A stretch of DNA of 7,491 nt from an uncultured Treponema sp. (GTDB taxonomy: Bacteria; Spirochaetota; Spirochaetia; Treponematales; Treponemataceae): assembly GCA_937885475.1 (NCBI GenBank), contig CAKZZR010000192.1:1-7491 (forward strand). Reading direction: 5' to 3'. Positions 1-5,159 of the stretch are shown here, piece after piece; the stretch's first letter is position 1; each line of letters opens with the position of its first letter. A program made the translations under genes and the position numbers. The notes beneath the pieces were generated by a model, which did not search any database, had not been told where the DNA came from, and was given only the letters and a program-made list of their open reading frames with translations.

Positions 1-33
1 GTGACTGGAGTTCAGACGTGGCTCTTCCGATCT
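1..33 (+). other. Residual Illumina sequencing adapter at contig edge
   Basis: The first 33 bases match the 34-nt Illumina TruSeq read-2 adapter as I know it, from GTGACTGGAGTTC to CTCTTCCGATCT. The only difference is one missing T, so the adapter's CGTGTGCTC reads CGTGGCTC here. This is a library artefact retained by the assembler, not genomic DNA. It implies that the true genomic sequence starts at about position 34 and that the window begins at a contig end. Nothing should be annotated across it. Confidence 0.96.
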
Positions 34-69
34 GGGGGTATAATAACAAGGACGCTGTAGCGCTCATTT

Positions 70-720
70 CTAGTTTTTTGAAAGAAGGTCGTAGACCTCG
101 CGCGGTGTGGACGCATTCTTGATTGCTGCGCGAAGCTCCGCACTCTTCAGTTTTGCGCTGAAATACGCGATTGTCTTAAGGTAGTATGAATGCTGGTTGT
201 GCGCCGCCGCAATCATGATAAGGAGCGAGATTTGCTCATCATCAAAGGTCTGGAAGTCTTCAACCGGTTTTTTGCACACGCCGACCGCCATTACAAGATC
301 CGTTACCGAGGTAAGGCGCACGTGCGGAATAGCGATTCCGCGACCAACTGCGGTGGACATAAGCTCCTCTCTTTTGAGTATTTCCGTTACAAGTTCCTTT
401 TCGTTCTTTACCTGCGGTGCGCCTGCAAGCACTTGCGCAAGTTCTGTAAGCGCGTCACGCTTTGAAGCCTGCTCCACAAAAATAACTCTGTCGGGAGAAA
501 GGATGTTCTTTACCTGAACTTCAGGCTCCGCATGCTGGTTTGAGGTTGAGGAAAGACGCTCGTTCACCCATTTTTCTACCTCTGACTTCTTGAAGCGCCA
601 TACCGTTCCGATTTTTCCGGCGGGAATCTCTCCCTTCTGCGCCCAGTCGTAAACTGTTCTGTCCGAAACCCGAAGGTATTTTGCAACTTCTTCTATGGTA
701 AGAATGTCATCTTCCATCAT
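70..720 (-). CDS. HTH (excisionase-type)-PTS EIIA fusion regulator, PtsN-like
   Basis: The 216-aa protein has two modules. Residues about 6-56 are an excisionase/MerR-like winged helix-turn-helix (LTIEEVAKYLRVSDRTVYDW, then the wing PAGKIGTVWRF). Residues about 72-215 are a type-2 PTS IIA domain (fructose/mannitol/nitrogen class). Its active-site stretch GRGIAIPH ends in His133, the expected phosphorylation site, and a second conserved-type His is in AAAHNQH near residue 174. A linker rich in Ser, Gln and Glu (57-71) joins them. The family receives phosphate from HPr; with no EIIB or EIIC nearby it probably senses PTS phosphorylation rather than transporting sugar, and the HTH suggests direct DNA binding (inference). 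On the minus strand GGAG (725-728) lies 4 nt before the first ATG and 7 nt before a second ATG (717), so the true start may be the second. The gene is divergent from the propeller gene at 887; downstream lies only the contig edge. Confidence 0.9.
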   Translation of the reverse strand: MMEDDILTIEEVAKYLRVSDRTVYDWAQKGEIPAGKIGTVWRFKKSEVEKWVNERLSSTSNQHAEPEVQVKNILSPDRVIFVEQASKRDALTELAQVLAGAPQVKNEKELVTEILKREELMSTAVGRGIAIPHVRLTSVTDLVMAVGVCKKPVEDFQTFDDEQISLLIMIAAAHNQHSYYLKTIAYFSAKLKSAELRAAIKNASTPREVYDLLSKN

Positions 721-757
721 TTAACTCCAGATATCACTTTTTAATTAATTTTTCAGA

Positions 758-786
758 AGTTTGCAGCATTTACTTTCTTTTGTCAA
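758..786 (-). promoter_or_regulatory. Candidate sigma-70 promoter for the HTH-EIIA gene
   Basis: Read on the minus strand, a perfect -35 TTGACA (781-786) is followed after 17 nt by CAAACT (758-763), a poor -10 with 3 of 6 consensus bases. Transcription would start near 751, giving a leader of about 30 nt. The -35 is good and the -10 weak, so this is a candidate only. Confidence 0.3.
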
Positions 787-847
787 TATTTTCAATGGTT
801 TTCAATTGAATTGCAGGTATTGCAATGCGCAAAAATCTTTTTTTACG

Positions 848-874
848 TTGACGCGATGTTCTAATTGCTATAAC
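848..874 (+). promoter_or_regulatory. Candidate promoter for the propeller/LytM gene pair
   Basis: TTGACG (848-853) and TATAAC (869-874) are good -35 and -10 hexamers, but the spacer is only 15 nt. Initiation would fall near 881, about 6 nt before the chosen ATG at 887. That would leave the weak SD (CGGA, 877-880) mostly outside the transcript. Either the message is nearly leaderless or another promoter in the AT-rich stretch 740-840 is used. Confidence 0.35.
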
Positions 875-886
875 ATCGGAATAATC

Positions 887-1951
887 ATGAAAAATAAAAA
901 AAGCATTTCTTTCTATATATTAATTTCATTCCTGTTCTGTCTGATTTACATCCTGTGCGCGATTCATCCTTTGGGAACGGAATATCACTTCAAGCCGGAA
1001 TGGAAAATTGACGTTACGAATCCTTCTGTTTCCTCGGACGTACCGGAGGACGTGGCGCGGCTTCCGTTCAAGCTGGGGCAGACGCTGGGCTATTTTACGC
1101 CGGACGGAAAGGTCACTAATTTTGTTACATTCCCGCTTAAGGCTTCTGTCTCGTCTTCGTTCTACACCTGCTACAGCACGAACAATACCGAGGCAAAGTA
1201 TTATACTCCCGACGGTGAGCTTGCGGGAACTGTTTCGATTCCAGGCTTTCCGATGATAGACGACGACCGGATTTTTGTATTCCTGCCGGGTGGCTCCTCG
1301 TTCATCGCCTGCGACGGAGAGGGCAAAAAAAACTGGGAGTACGGCGGAACCGTTCCGATTACGGCGTTCGATTCCTCTAAGGAGGGCGTTGTGATTGGCT
1401 TTGCGGACGGAAATATATGCGAATTCAACCGAAGCGGACACCTTTTGCAGCGCTTTGCGCCCGGCGGAAGTGACCTTCCGGTCATTCTGGGGGCGGCAGT
1501 CTCCTCAAACGGCGAGTACATCGCCACGGTTTCCGGTCAGAACAAGCAGCGCTTTGTGCTTGCAAAAAAGGACGGCGCGCAGACAAAAATCACCGCGCAT
1601 CAATTCCTTGATTCCACGGAGACGACGCAGAAGTTGGTGAAGTTTTCTGCTGACGACTCTACGGTGTATTTTTCCTCGCAGAATGACCTGGGTATTGCGG
1701 ACGTAAAATCCGGCAAAATTGCCCATCTTAAGATAGACGGACACGCGATTTCCATGCAGGAGACGAGCAACACGGTGTTCATCCTTACCAAAAAGGATTC
1801 TGAATACCGCGTGTATGCCGTGGAAAAATTCGCCGTTCTGACAGGCTCCTTCTCGTTCAAGGCGCAGTACGCGTTCATTCTGACGCATGACGAGCGCCTG
1901 TACGTGGGAAAGGATTCCACGATTTCCTGCATTTCCATCAGCAAAAAATAG
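887..1951 (+). CDS. Membrane-anchored periplasmic beta-propeller-like protein, function unknown
   Basis: The 354-aa protein starts with a short basic N-terminus (MKNKKS) and one hydrophobic segment (about residues 7-27), with no clear cleavage site, so it is probably a signal anchor with the rest in the periplasm. The remainder resembles PQQ/WD40-type beta-propeller blades: recurring beta-rich stretches with turns such as GYFTPDGKV (68-76), KYYTPDGELAG (104-114), FADGNICEFNRSG (172-184) and AAVSSNGEYIATVSG (203-217). I do not recognise a specific family. The start at 887 is preferred over an in-frame TTG at 761 because the hydrophobic segment then sits at the N-terminus and CGGA lies 6 nt upstream. 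The stop is 8 nt before the next start, so the two genes are probably co-transcribed and act together in the envelope (inference). Confidence 0.8.
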   Translation: MKNKKSISFYILISFLFCLIYILCAIHPLGTEYHFKPEWKIDVTNPSVSSDVPEDVARLPFKLGQTLGYFTPDGKVTNFVTFPLKASVSSSFYTCYSTNNTEAKYYTPDGELAGTVSIPGFPMIDDDRIFVFLPGGSSFIACDGEGKKNWEYGGTVPITAFDSSKEGVVIGFADGNICEFNRSGHLLQRFAPGGSDLPVILGAAVSSNGEYIATVSGQNKQRFVLAKKDGAQTKITAHQFLDSTETTQKLVKFSADDSTVYFSSQNDLGIADVKSGKIAHLKIDGHAISMQETSNTVFILTKKDSEYRVYAVEKFAVLTGSFSFKAQYAFILTHDERLYVGKDSTISCISISKK

Positions 1952-1954
1952 GTG
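1950..1954 (+). promoter_or_regulatory. Ribosome binding site fixing the start of the LytM-like gene
   Basis: AGGTG overlaps the upstream stop codon (TAG, 1949-1951) and lies 5 nt before the ATG at 1960. It favours that ATG over the in-frame GTG at 1954, which would overlap the SD itself. Confidence 0.6.
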
Positions 1955-1959
1955 TGACG

Positions 1960-2826
1960 ATGAAAAAGATTCTAAGCATTCTTACCGCAGTTTTTTCTTG
2001 TTTTGCAGCCTCGGCATTTGACTGGCCGCAGGCGCAGGTCGTTCAGTCTGACCAGTTTTATTCGTACTTCGGGCAGCTTCGCGGCGACACCATCAGCACG
2101 TCGCTCATTTTTTCTGACCCGACGGAAATAAAGGCGAGCGAAAAGGGCTCTGTTACAATCGTGATAAACGAATACGCTGATTCCACGGATTTTTTTCCAT
2201 CTACGCTGGGAAATGCCGTCATAATTGCCCATGCGGACAGCATGCTTACCGTATACGGCAATCTGAGCACGGAATCGACGGGCGAGACGCTTGAGCTTCC
2301 TGCCATCATCGCAGGGGGAACGCCGCTCGGCTATTCAGGAAATTCCGCCTGGCAGCAGGGGCATAGCTCCCTTGAATTTCAGGTAATCGACACAAAGAAC
2401 AATACCGCCATCAATCCTCGGCTCCTTATGCCGCGCGTGGGAAAGGAGCTTCCGCTGTACTACAACGAGGTCTCGCTCCAGAACAAGAACGGTCGCTTTT
2501 TTAACGCGTCCGTGCAGAACGTGCTTCCGTCCGGCGTATACCGTGTGTACAAAAAGCGGCAGGCTACCGCCACTCCGTACAAAACCCGCGTTTCTGTGAA
2601 CGGAACGGTGCTTGATCAGGTTTCATATGATTTGCTGCGGCAGGAGGACAATCTGCTGTGTGCCTCCGGCAAGAAGAATTATCCAAAATCCGTGCTGTAT
2701 CCTACGGACGATTTGCAGCTGTTGGGAGAGGTTTCTCTTACGCCCGGAAAGAACGCCCTTCAGCTTTCTCTGAGCGATATTCTTGGAAAAGAGACGAATG
2801 CGACGTATCTGATTACTATTTATTAG
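1960..2826 (+). CDS. Exported degenerate LytM/M23-fold protein, probably not a peptidase
   Basis: The 288-aa protein has a signal peptide (residues 1-19, likely cleaved after ASA, before FDW). A looser reading of FSC at 12-14 as a spirochaetal lipobox is possible. Residues about 35-158 follow the LytM/M23 layout: KGSVTIVIN, NAVIIAHADSMLTVYGNLS, GGTPLGYSGNS, then SSLEFQV and INPRLLMP. The zinc and catalytic residues are missing. There is no HxxxD in the first part, the usual YxHL reads YGNL (Asn101), and the usual HLHFEI reads SLEFQV (about 137-142), with neither His. Known LytM proteins lacking the site, such as EnvC and NlpD, activate amidases, so a regulatory or scaffold role in peptidoglycan remodelling is plausible (inference). 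Residues 160-288 form an unassigned beta-rich domain. It is the second gene of a unit with the membrane-anchored propeller protein. Confidence 0.82.
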   Translation: MKKILSILTAVFSCFAASAFDWPQAQVVQSDQFYSYFGQLRGDTISTSLIFSDPTEIKASEKGSVTIVINEYADSTDFFPSTLGNAVIIAHADSMLTVYGNLSTESTGETLELPAIIAGGTPLGYSGNSAWQQGHSSLEFQVIDTKNNTAINPRLLMPRVGKELPLYYNEVSLQNKNGRFFNASVQNVLPSGVYRVYKKRQATATPYKTRVSVNGTVLDQVSYDLLRQEDNLLCASGKKNYPKSVLYPTDDLQLLGEVSLTPGKNALQLSLSDILGKETNATYLITIY

Positions 2827-2834
2827 AAGGTCAT

Positions 2835-2873
2835 GGCGAGTTAGCGCGCGATAGCTTTTGGCGCGCTCGTGCC
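2835..2873. terminator. GC-rich hairpin between convergent genes, possible bidirectional terminator
   Basis: AGCGCGC (2843-2849) pairs perfectly with GCGCGCT (2861-2867) around an 11-nt loop. GGC (2835-2837) and GCC (2871-2873) can extend the stem across a small internal loop. It sits between two genes that face each other, where a terminator is expected. There is no U-tract on either strand, so it is not a canonical intrinsic terminator; it could block read-through or protect 3' ends. Confidence 0.45.
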
Positions 2874-2881
2874 GCCACCCA

Positions 2882-4072
2882 TTACGGAATCAGAACGGGA
2901 ATCCATTTTTCGGTGTCGCTCTGGTCCTGCGCTATAAGACCCGGTCGGATGTTCTTTGCCGTGGTCTCATTCAGAAGAAAATCCGTTCCGTTGACATTTA
3001 TTTTTGCGCCCGGCGCGTCAATGTCAATGCCATATACGGCGTGAGAATATTCGCGGCTTATAAAAAGCTCGCTTTTTACGCCGAGCTGCTCCATCAGCAC
3101 GCACATCAGCATACTGCGCGAGTCGCAGTCGTTTCCCTTTCCGTACAGCACGTCGATTACGTTCGTAAAGTCGGTTTTTTGACCGCCGGTGCTACGCTGG
3201 TATTCAAAGTTCTGAACCCAGCGCAGAAGAATCTCATTCATCGCAGCCTTTGGATTTTTGGGATTTTTTGCCTTTGCCGTCTGCATGAGAGCCGTGTTTA
3301 TGTCGAACGCCGTCTTTTGAAGGCGGCGGTAGCTGTCGCGGAATACGGCGCGGTAGTAGCGCGTCCATGCTTCCTTCCATTTTTCATCATTGACGTACAG
3401 GCGCAGGACGGCAAATTCGCAGTCTATGACGAACTGGTTCGCCTCGGAATCCTCCTTGTCCACGCTGGTGACGATTCTTTTTCCGCCGATGTCAAGGTTT
3501 ATGTGCCGCAATGACGTTCCCGGAAATGCGTATGTCGTGATGATTCCCGGAGATTTTTTGCTTTCCTCATCAACCGTAAGGGAATTCAGCGTTGAGATTA
3601 TGAACTGCTCGCAGTCCTTTGCCTTGTCGCTGTCCGCGTAGCACAGCAGCACCAGCTGGAATTCCTTGTCCTCAAGCGGAACTGCCACCGACCAGCCTAC
3701 GGAGCCTTTTGGAGACGTTACCTTTGAGTCAAAGATGGTGATGGCACAGATTTTGTTCCGCCATGTGAAGGTGTCTATGCCGTCGTACTGTGCGGAAAGG
3801 CGCTCAAGCGTTCCCTGGAGCGCGGCGGAGGCGTTCTTGTAGGTTTCTTCAGGATACAGGCGCAGCACAAAATCCACCGGAAGCTTTGTGTGCTTGAACT
3901 GGTAGGACATTCCATCGGGCGTATAGCCTGCGACCTTGTAACCTTCGGGAATGTCGAGGGCAAAATTGAAGTCGTTGTCGGTTATTTCCTCTGCGTGGAG
4001 CACTGCCGGAAAAAGCACTGCGCCCAAGAATATGATTGCTGCCAGAATGACGGTTGAAAGTCTGCGTTCCAT
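2882..4072 (-). CDS. Exported transglutaminase-like protein
   Basis: The 396-aa protein begins with a signal peptide (hydrophobic 7-25, probable cleavage after LHA, before EEI), so it is likely periplasmic or outer-surface. Residues about 30-165 form an N-terminal domain resembling small envelope domains (DFNFALDIPEGYKV). The C-terminal part carries a transglutaminase-like core: NDCDSRSMLMCVLMEQLGV with Cys316 at the helix start, YSHAVYGIDI with His344, and FLLNETT with Glu369 where many members have Asp. The Cys-His-acid arrangement is consistent with a thiol hydrolase or transferase. The substrate cannot be read from the sequence; a protein or peptidoglycan peptide target is possible. On the minus strand AGGA lies 6-7 nt before the ATG. 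The gene converges on the LytM-like gene and diverges from the pseudouridine synthase gene. Confidence 0.83.
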   Translation of the reverse strand: MERRLSTVILAAIIFLGAVLFPAVLHAEEITDNDFNFALDIPEGYKVAGYTPDGMSYQFKHTKLPVDFVLRLYPEETYKNASAALQGTLERLSAQYDGIDTFTWRNKICAITIFDSKVTSPKGSVGWSVAVPLEDKEFQLVLLCYADSDKAKDCEQFIISTLNSLTVDEESKKSPGIITTYAFPGTSLRHINLDIGGKRIVTSVDKEDSEANQFVIDCEFAVLRLYVNDEKWKEAWTRYYRAVFRDSYRRLQKTAFDINTALMQTAKAKNPKNPKAAMNEILLRWVQNFEYQRSTGGQKTDFTNVIDVLYGKGNDCDSRSMLMCVLMEQLGVKSELFISREYSHAVYGIDIDAPGAKINVNGTDFLLNETTAKNIRPGLIAQDQSDTEKWIPVLIP

Positions 4073-4074
4073 AA

Positions 4075-4093
4075 TTGTTCCTTGTTGTTCCTT
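4075..4093 (-). repeat. Tandem repeat of the ribosome-binding region
   Basis: On the minus strand AAGGAACAA occurs twice, separated by one C (a 10-nt period), immediately before the ATG at 4072. The proximal copy supplies the functional SD. The distal copy can pair in a small stem (TTCCT and AGGAA within 4088-4100). Its effect on translation is unknown. Confidence 0.5.
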
Positions 4094-4119
4094 TGAGGAA
4101 GGAAAATGAAGCTGTCCGT

Positions 4120-4149
4120 TTGCATAAGAGCTGAAAAACGTACTATTAT
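4120..4149 (+). promoter_or_regulatory. Candidate promoter abutting the pseudouridine synthase start
   Basis: TTGCAT (4120-4125, 3 of 6 consensus bases) and TATTAT (4144-4149, 5 of 6) are separated by 18 nt. Initiation would be expected at about 4156, only a few bases before the ATG at 4159. There is no SD in front of that ATG, so the mRNA may be leaderless. Confidence 0.4.
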
Positions 4150-4158
4150 TATCTTCGG

Positions 4159-4806
4159 ATGAAAAAGATTGACGTTTTATATGAAAATGATGAAATTCTC
4201 GTGGTGAATAAGCCGGCGGGCATCGCCGTGCAGGGGGGGGAAGGCATTGCCCATCCGTTGGATAAGGAGCTTCCGCAGCAGCTTGGATACCCGGTTTTTT
4301 TAGTGCACCGGCTTGATCGCGACACGAACGGACTTATGCTCGTTGCAAAAAATCCCGTGGCGGCAGCAAAATGGACTAAGCTCATCGGCGGGAAGCTGGT
4401 GCGAAAGGAATACACGGCGCTGTGCGCGGGGCGACTTTCTGCAAAAAAAGGAACGATACGGACTGACATCATCCAGCATGGCGCAGAAAAGCCTGCGGTA
4501 ACGCATTTTGAGGTAATCGGCGAGTTCAGAAAGGAGCATGAGGGACAGCCGCTCGTGCTCAGCGCCGTCCGCCTTGCTCTGGAGACAGGACGCATGCACC
4601 AGATTCGCATACATCTTGCAAAAATCGGTTCTCCCATCGCCGGCGACGACAAGCACGGAAACTTTCGCCTGAACAAGACGCTCCGCAAGGCGCTTGGCAT
4701 AAAAAGCCTGTGTCTGACCGCAAGCCAGCTTACGCTCCCGATTGAGGGCAAAAGCATTGTCATTACGCTTCCGGATGAGGCACTGTGCACTGCGGTTCTT
4801 GCATAG
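4159..4806 (+). CDS. RluA-family pseudouridine synthase (short form, no S4 domain)
   Basis: The 215-aa protein converts specific uridines in rRNA or tRNA to pseudouridine. Family motifs appear in order: ILVVNKPAG (13-21), the catalytic HRLDRDTNG with the expected nucleophile Asp53, KEYTALCAG (83-91), and GRMHQIRIHLAKIGSPIAGD (144-163), followed by HGN. There is no N-terminal S4 domain. At this length it resembles RluA-like single-domain enzymes of about 220 aa, but the exact target base cannot be assigned. The motif Ser of TSG is Asn (TNG). The ATG at 4159 has no SD, and a -10-like TATTAT lies just upstream. Codons 25-28 contain a run of eight G (4233-4240), a possible slippage site. The stop lies 8 nt before a large inverted-repeat element that may end the transcript. 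Confidence 0.92.
   Translation: MKKIDVLYENDEILVVNKPAGIAVQGGEGIAHPLDKELPQQLGYPVFLVHRLDRDTNGLMLVAKNPVAAAKWTKLIGGKLVRKEYTALCAGRLSAKKGTIRTDIIQHGAEKPAVTHFEVIGEFRKEHEGQPLVLSAVRLALETGRMHQIRIHLAKIGSPIAGDDKHGNFRLNKTLRKALGIKSLCLTASQLTLPIEGKSIVITLPDEALCTAVLA
4233..4240 (+). repeat. G8 homopolymer inside the pseudouridine synthase gene
   Basis: Eight consecutive G residues encode part of Gln25-Gly26-Gly27-Glu28. Gain or loss of one G would truncate the protein before its catalytic Asp53. Poly-G tracts are known phase-variable switches in Treponema, though usually upstream of or within surface-antigen genes. Only one length is visible here. Confidence 0.75.
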
Positions 4807-4814
4807 GTTCCGTA

Positions 4815-5029
4815 CCATGGAAATCAATTTTTAGAGTGTAGGTATTAGAAAAATAGCTTTCAGTCGAAGTTCATCCTTCAAAATCGCAAGCTAGCTTGCT
4901 ACACGCATTTTTGCCTTGGAACTTATAAACTTTGTCGCTTACGCGGCAGCAAAAATGGGTGTTTTTGGATGCTGCAACTTCTCCTTTGCGCTATTTTTTA
5001 GCATCTTCCCATGAAATTGATTTCCATGG
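4815..5029. repeat. About 215-bp nested inverted-repeat element (MITE-like or structured)
   Basis: This fills most of the gap between the pseudouridine synthase gene and the rimP promoter. It is bounded by a perfect 16-bp inverted repeat (CCATGGAAATCAATTT at 4815-4830, its complement at 5014-5029). Inside, further arms pair in nested order: AAAAATAGC (4849-4857) with GCTATTTTT (4990-4998); GAAGTT+CATCC (4866-4876) with GGATG, a 4-nt bulge and AACTTC (4967-4981); CACGCATTTTTGC (4902-4914) with GCAAAAATGGGTG (4949-4961, one mismatch). A 14-bp palindrome sits on the left arm. The apical loop is about 34 nt. I see no ORF of note and no clear target-site duplication. It could be a miniature inverted-repeat transposable element, a terminator or 3'-end structure, or a transcribed RNA. 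Confidence 0.7.
4886..4899. repeat. Perfect 14-bp palindrome
   Basis: GCAAGCTAGCTTGC is identical on both strands. It lies on the left arm of the larger element in a stretch with no partner on the right arm, so it would form a side hairpin or could be a dimeric protein-binding site. Confidence 0.55.
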
Positions 5030-5045
5030 CTCTGTACTTTCGCAT

Positions 5046-5074
5046 TTGACACGATTTGAAAATCACGCTATAGT
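5046..5074 (+). promoter_or_regulatory. Sigma-70 promoter of the rimP-nusA-infB operon
   Basis: A perfect -35 TTGACA (5046-5051), a 17-nt spacer and -10 TATAGT (5069-5074, 5 of 6 consensus) make this the best promoter in the window. Transcription should start near 5081, giving a leader of about 79 nt before the rimP ATG. Confidence 0.8.
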
Positions 5075-5106
5075 ATCAGCGTACATTTTAATAACCTTTT
5101 AAAGTG

Positions 5107-5132
5107 GACTCGTCTGGGACGGGTCTTTTTTT
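5107..5132 (+). terminator. Intrinsic terminator/attenuator in the rimP leader
   Basis: GACTCGT (5107-5113) pairs with ACGGGTC (5119-5125), giving 7 bp with one G-U wobble, around a CTGGG loop. Seven T residues (5126-5132) follow directly. It lies about 25 nt after the predicted transcription start and 28 nt before the rimP ATG, so it belongs to the operon's own leader. No competing antiterminator stem is visible in the short upstream leader, so control through a protein or through NusA-dependent termination is more likely than a riboswitch (inference). Terminator-like hairpins before rimP are, to my recollection, known in other bacteria. Confidence 0.78.
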
Positions 5133-5147
5133 ATGCAGAATGGTTAT

Positions 5148-5155
5148 GGAAGGGG
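5148..5155 (+). promoter_or_regulatory. Ribosome binding site fixing the rimP start
   Basis: GGAAGGGG lies 4 nt before the ATG at 5160 (6 nt if GGAAGG is the core). It selects this start over the in-frame ATG at 5133, which directly abuts the terminator T-tract and has no SD. Confidence 0.7.
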
Positions 5156-5159
5156 AACA

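Noticed and set aside
761..886. In-frame extension of the propeller gene from a TTG, containing a CxxC-x11-CxxC pattern that looks like a zinc motif
   Set aside because: There is no SD before the TTG, the stretch is AT-rich and overlaps the candidate promoters, and it would push the signal anchor to residues 49-69. The start at 887 explains the protein better; the cysteines are probably chance.
1325..1332. A8 tract within the propeller gene as a phase-variation site
   Set aside because: A-runs from AAA-AAA-AAC codons are common in this gene set (an A7 also occurs near 4443-4449) and carry no specific signal, unlike the G8 run.
1954..1959. GTG start six bases upstream for the LytM-like gene
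   Set aside because: The GTG overlaps the AGGTG ribosome binding site; the ATG at 1960 has correct spacing and gives a clean signal peptide.
2858..3514. Plus-strand open frame of 218 codons opposite the transglutaminase-like gene
   Set aside because: No SD or promoter, no recognisable motif, and the minus-strand protein has a signal peptide and catalytic-type residues.
4149..4827. Minus-strand open frames opposite the pseudouridine synthase gene
   Set aside because: The plus-strand protein carries all RluA-family motifs; the antisense frames have no such support.
5133..5159. ATG at 5133 as the rimP start, adding nine residues
   Set aside because: It directly follows the terminator T-tract, has no SD, and the added residues are not RimP-like; GGAAGGGG points to 5160.
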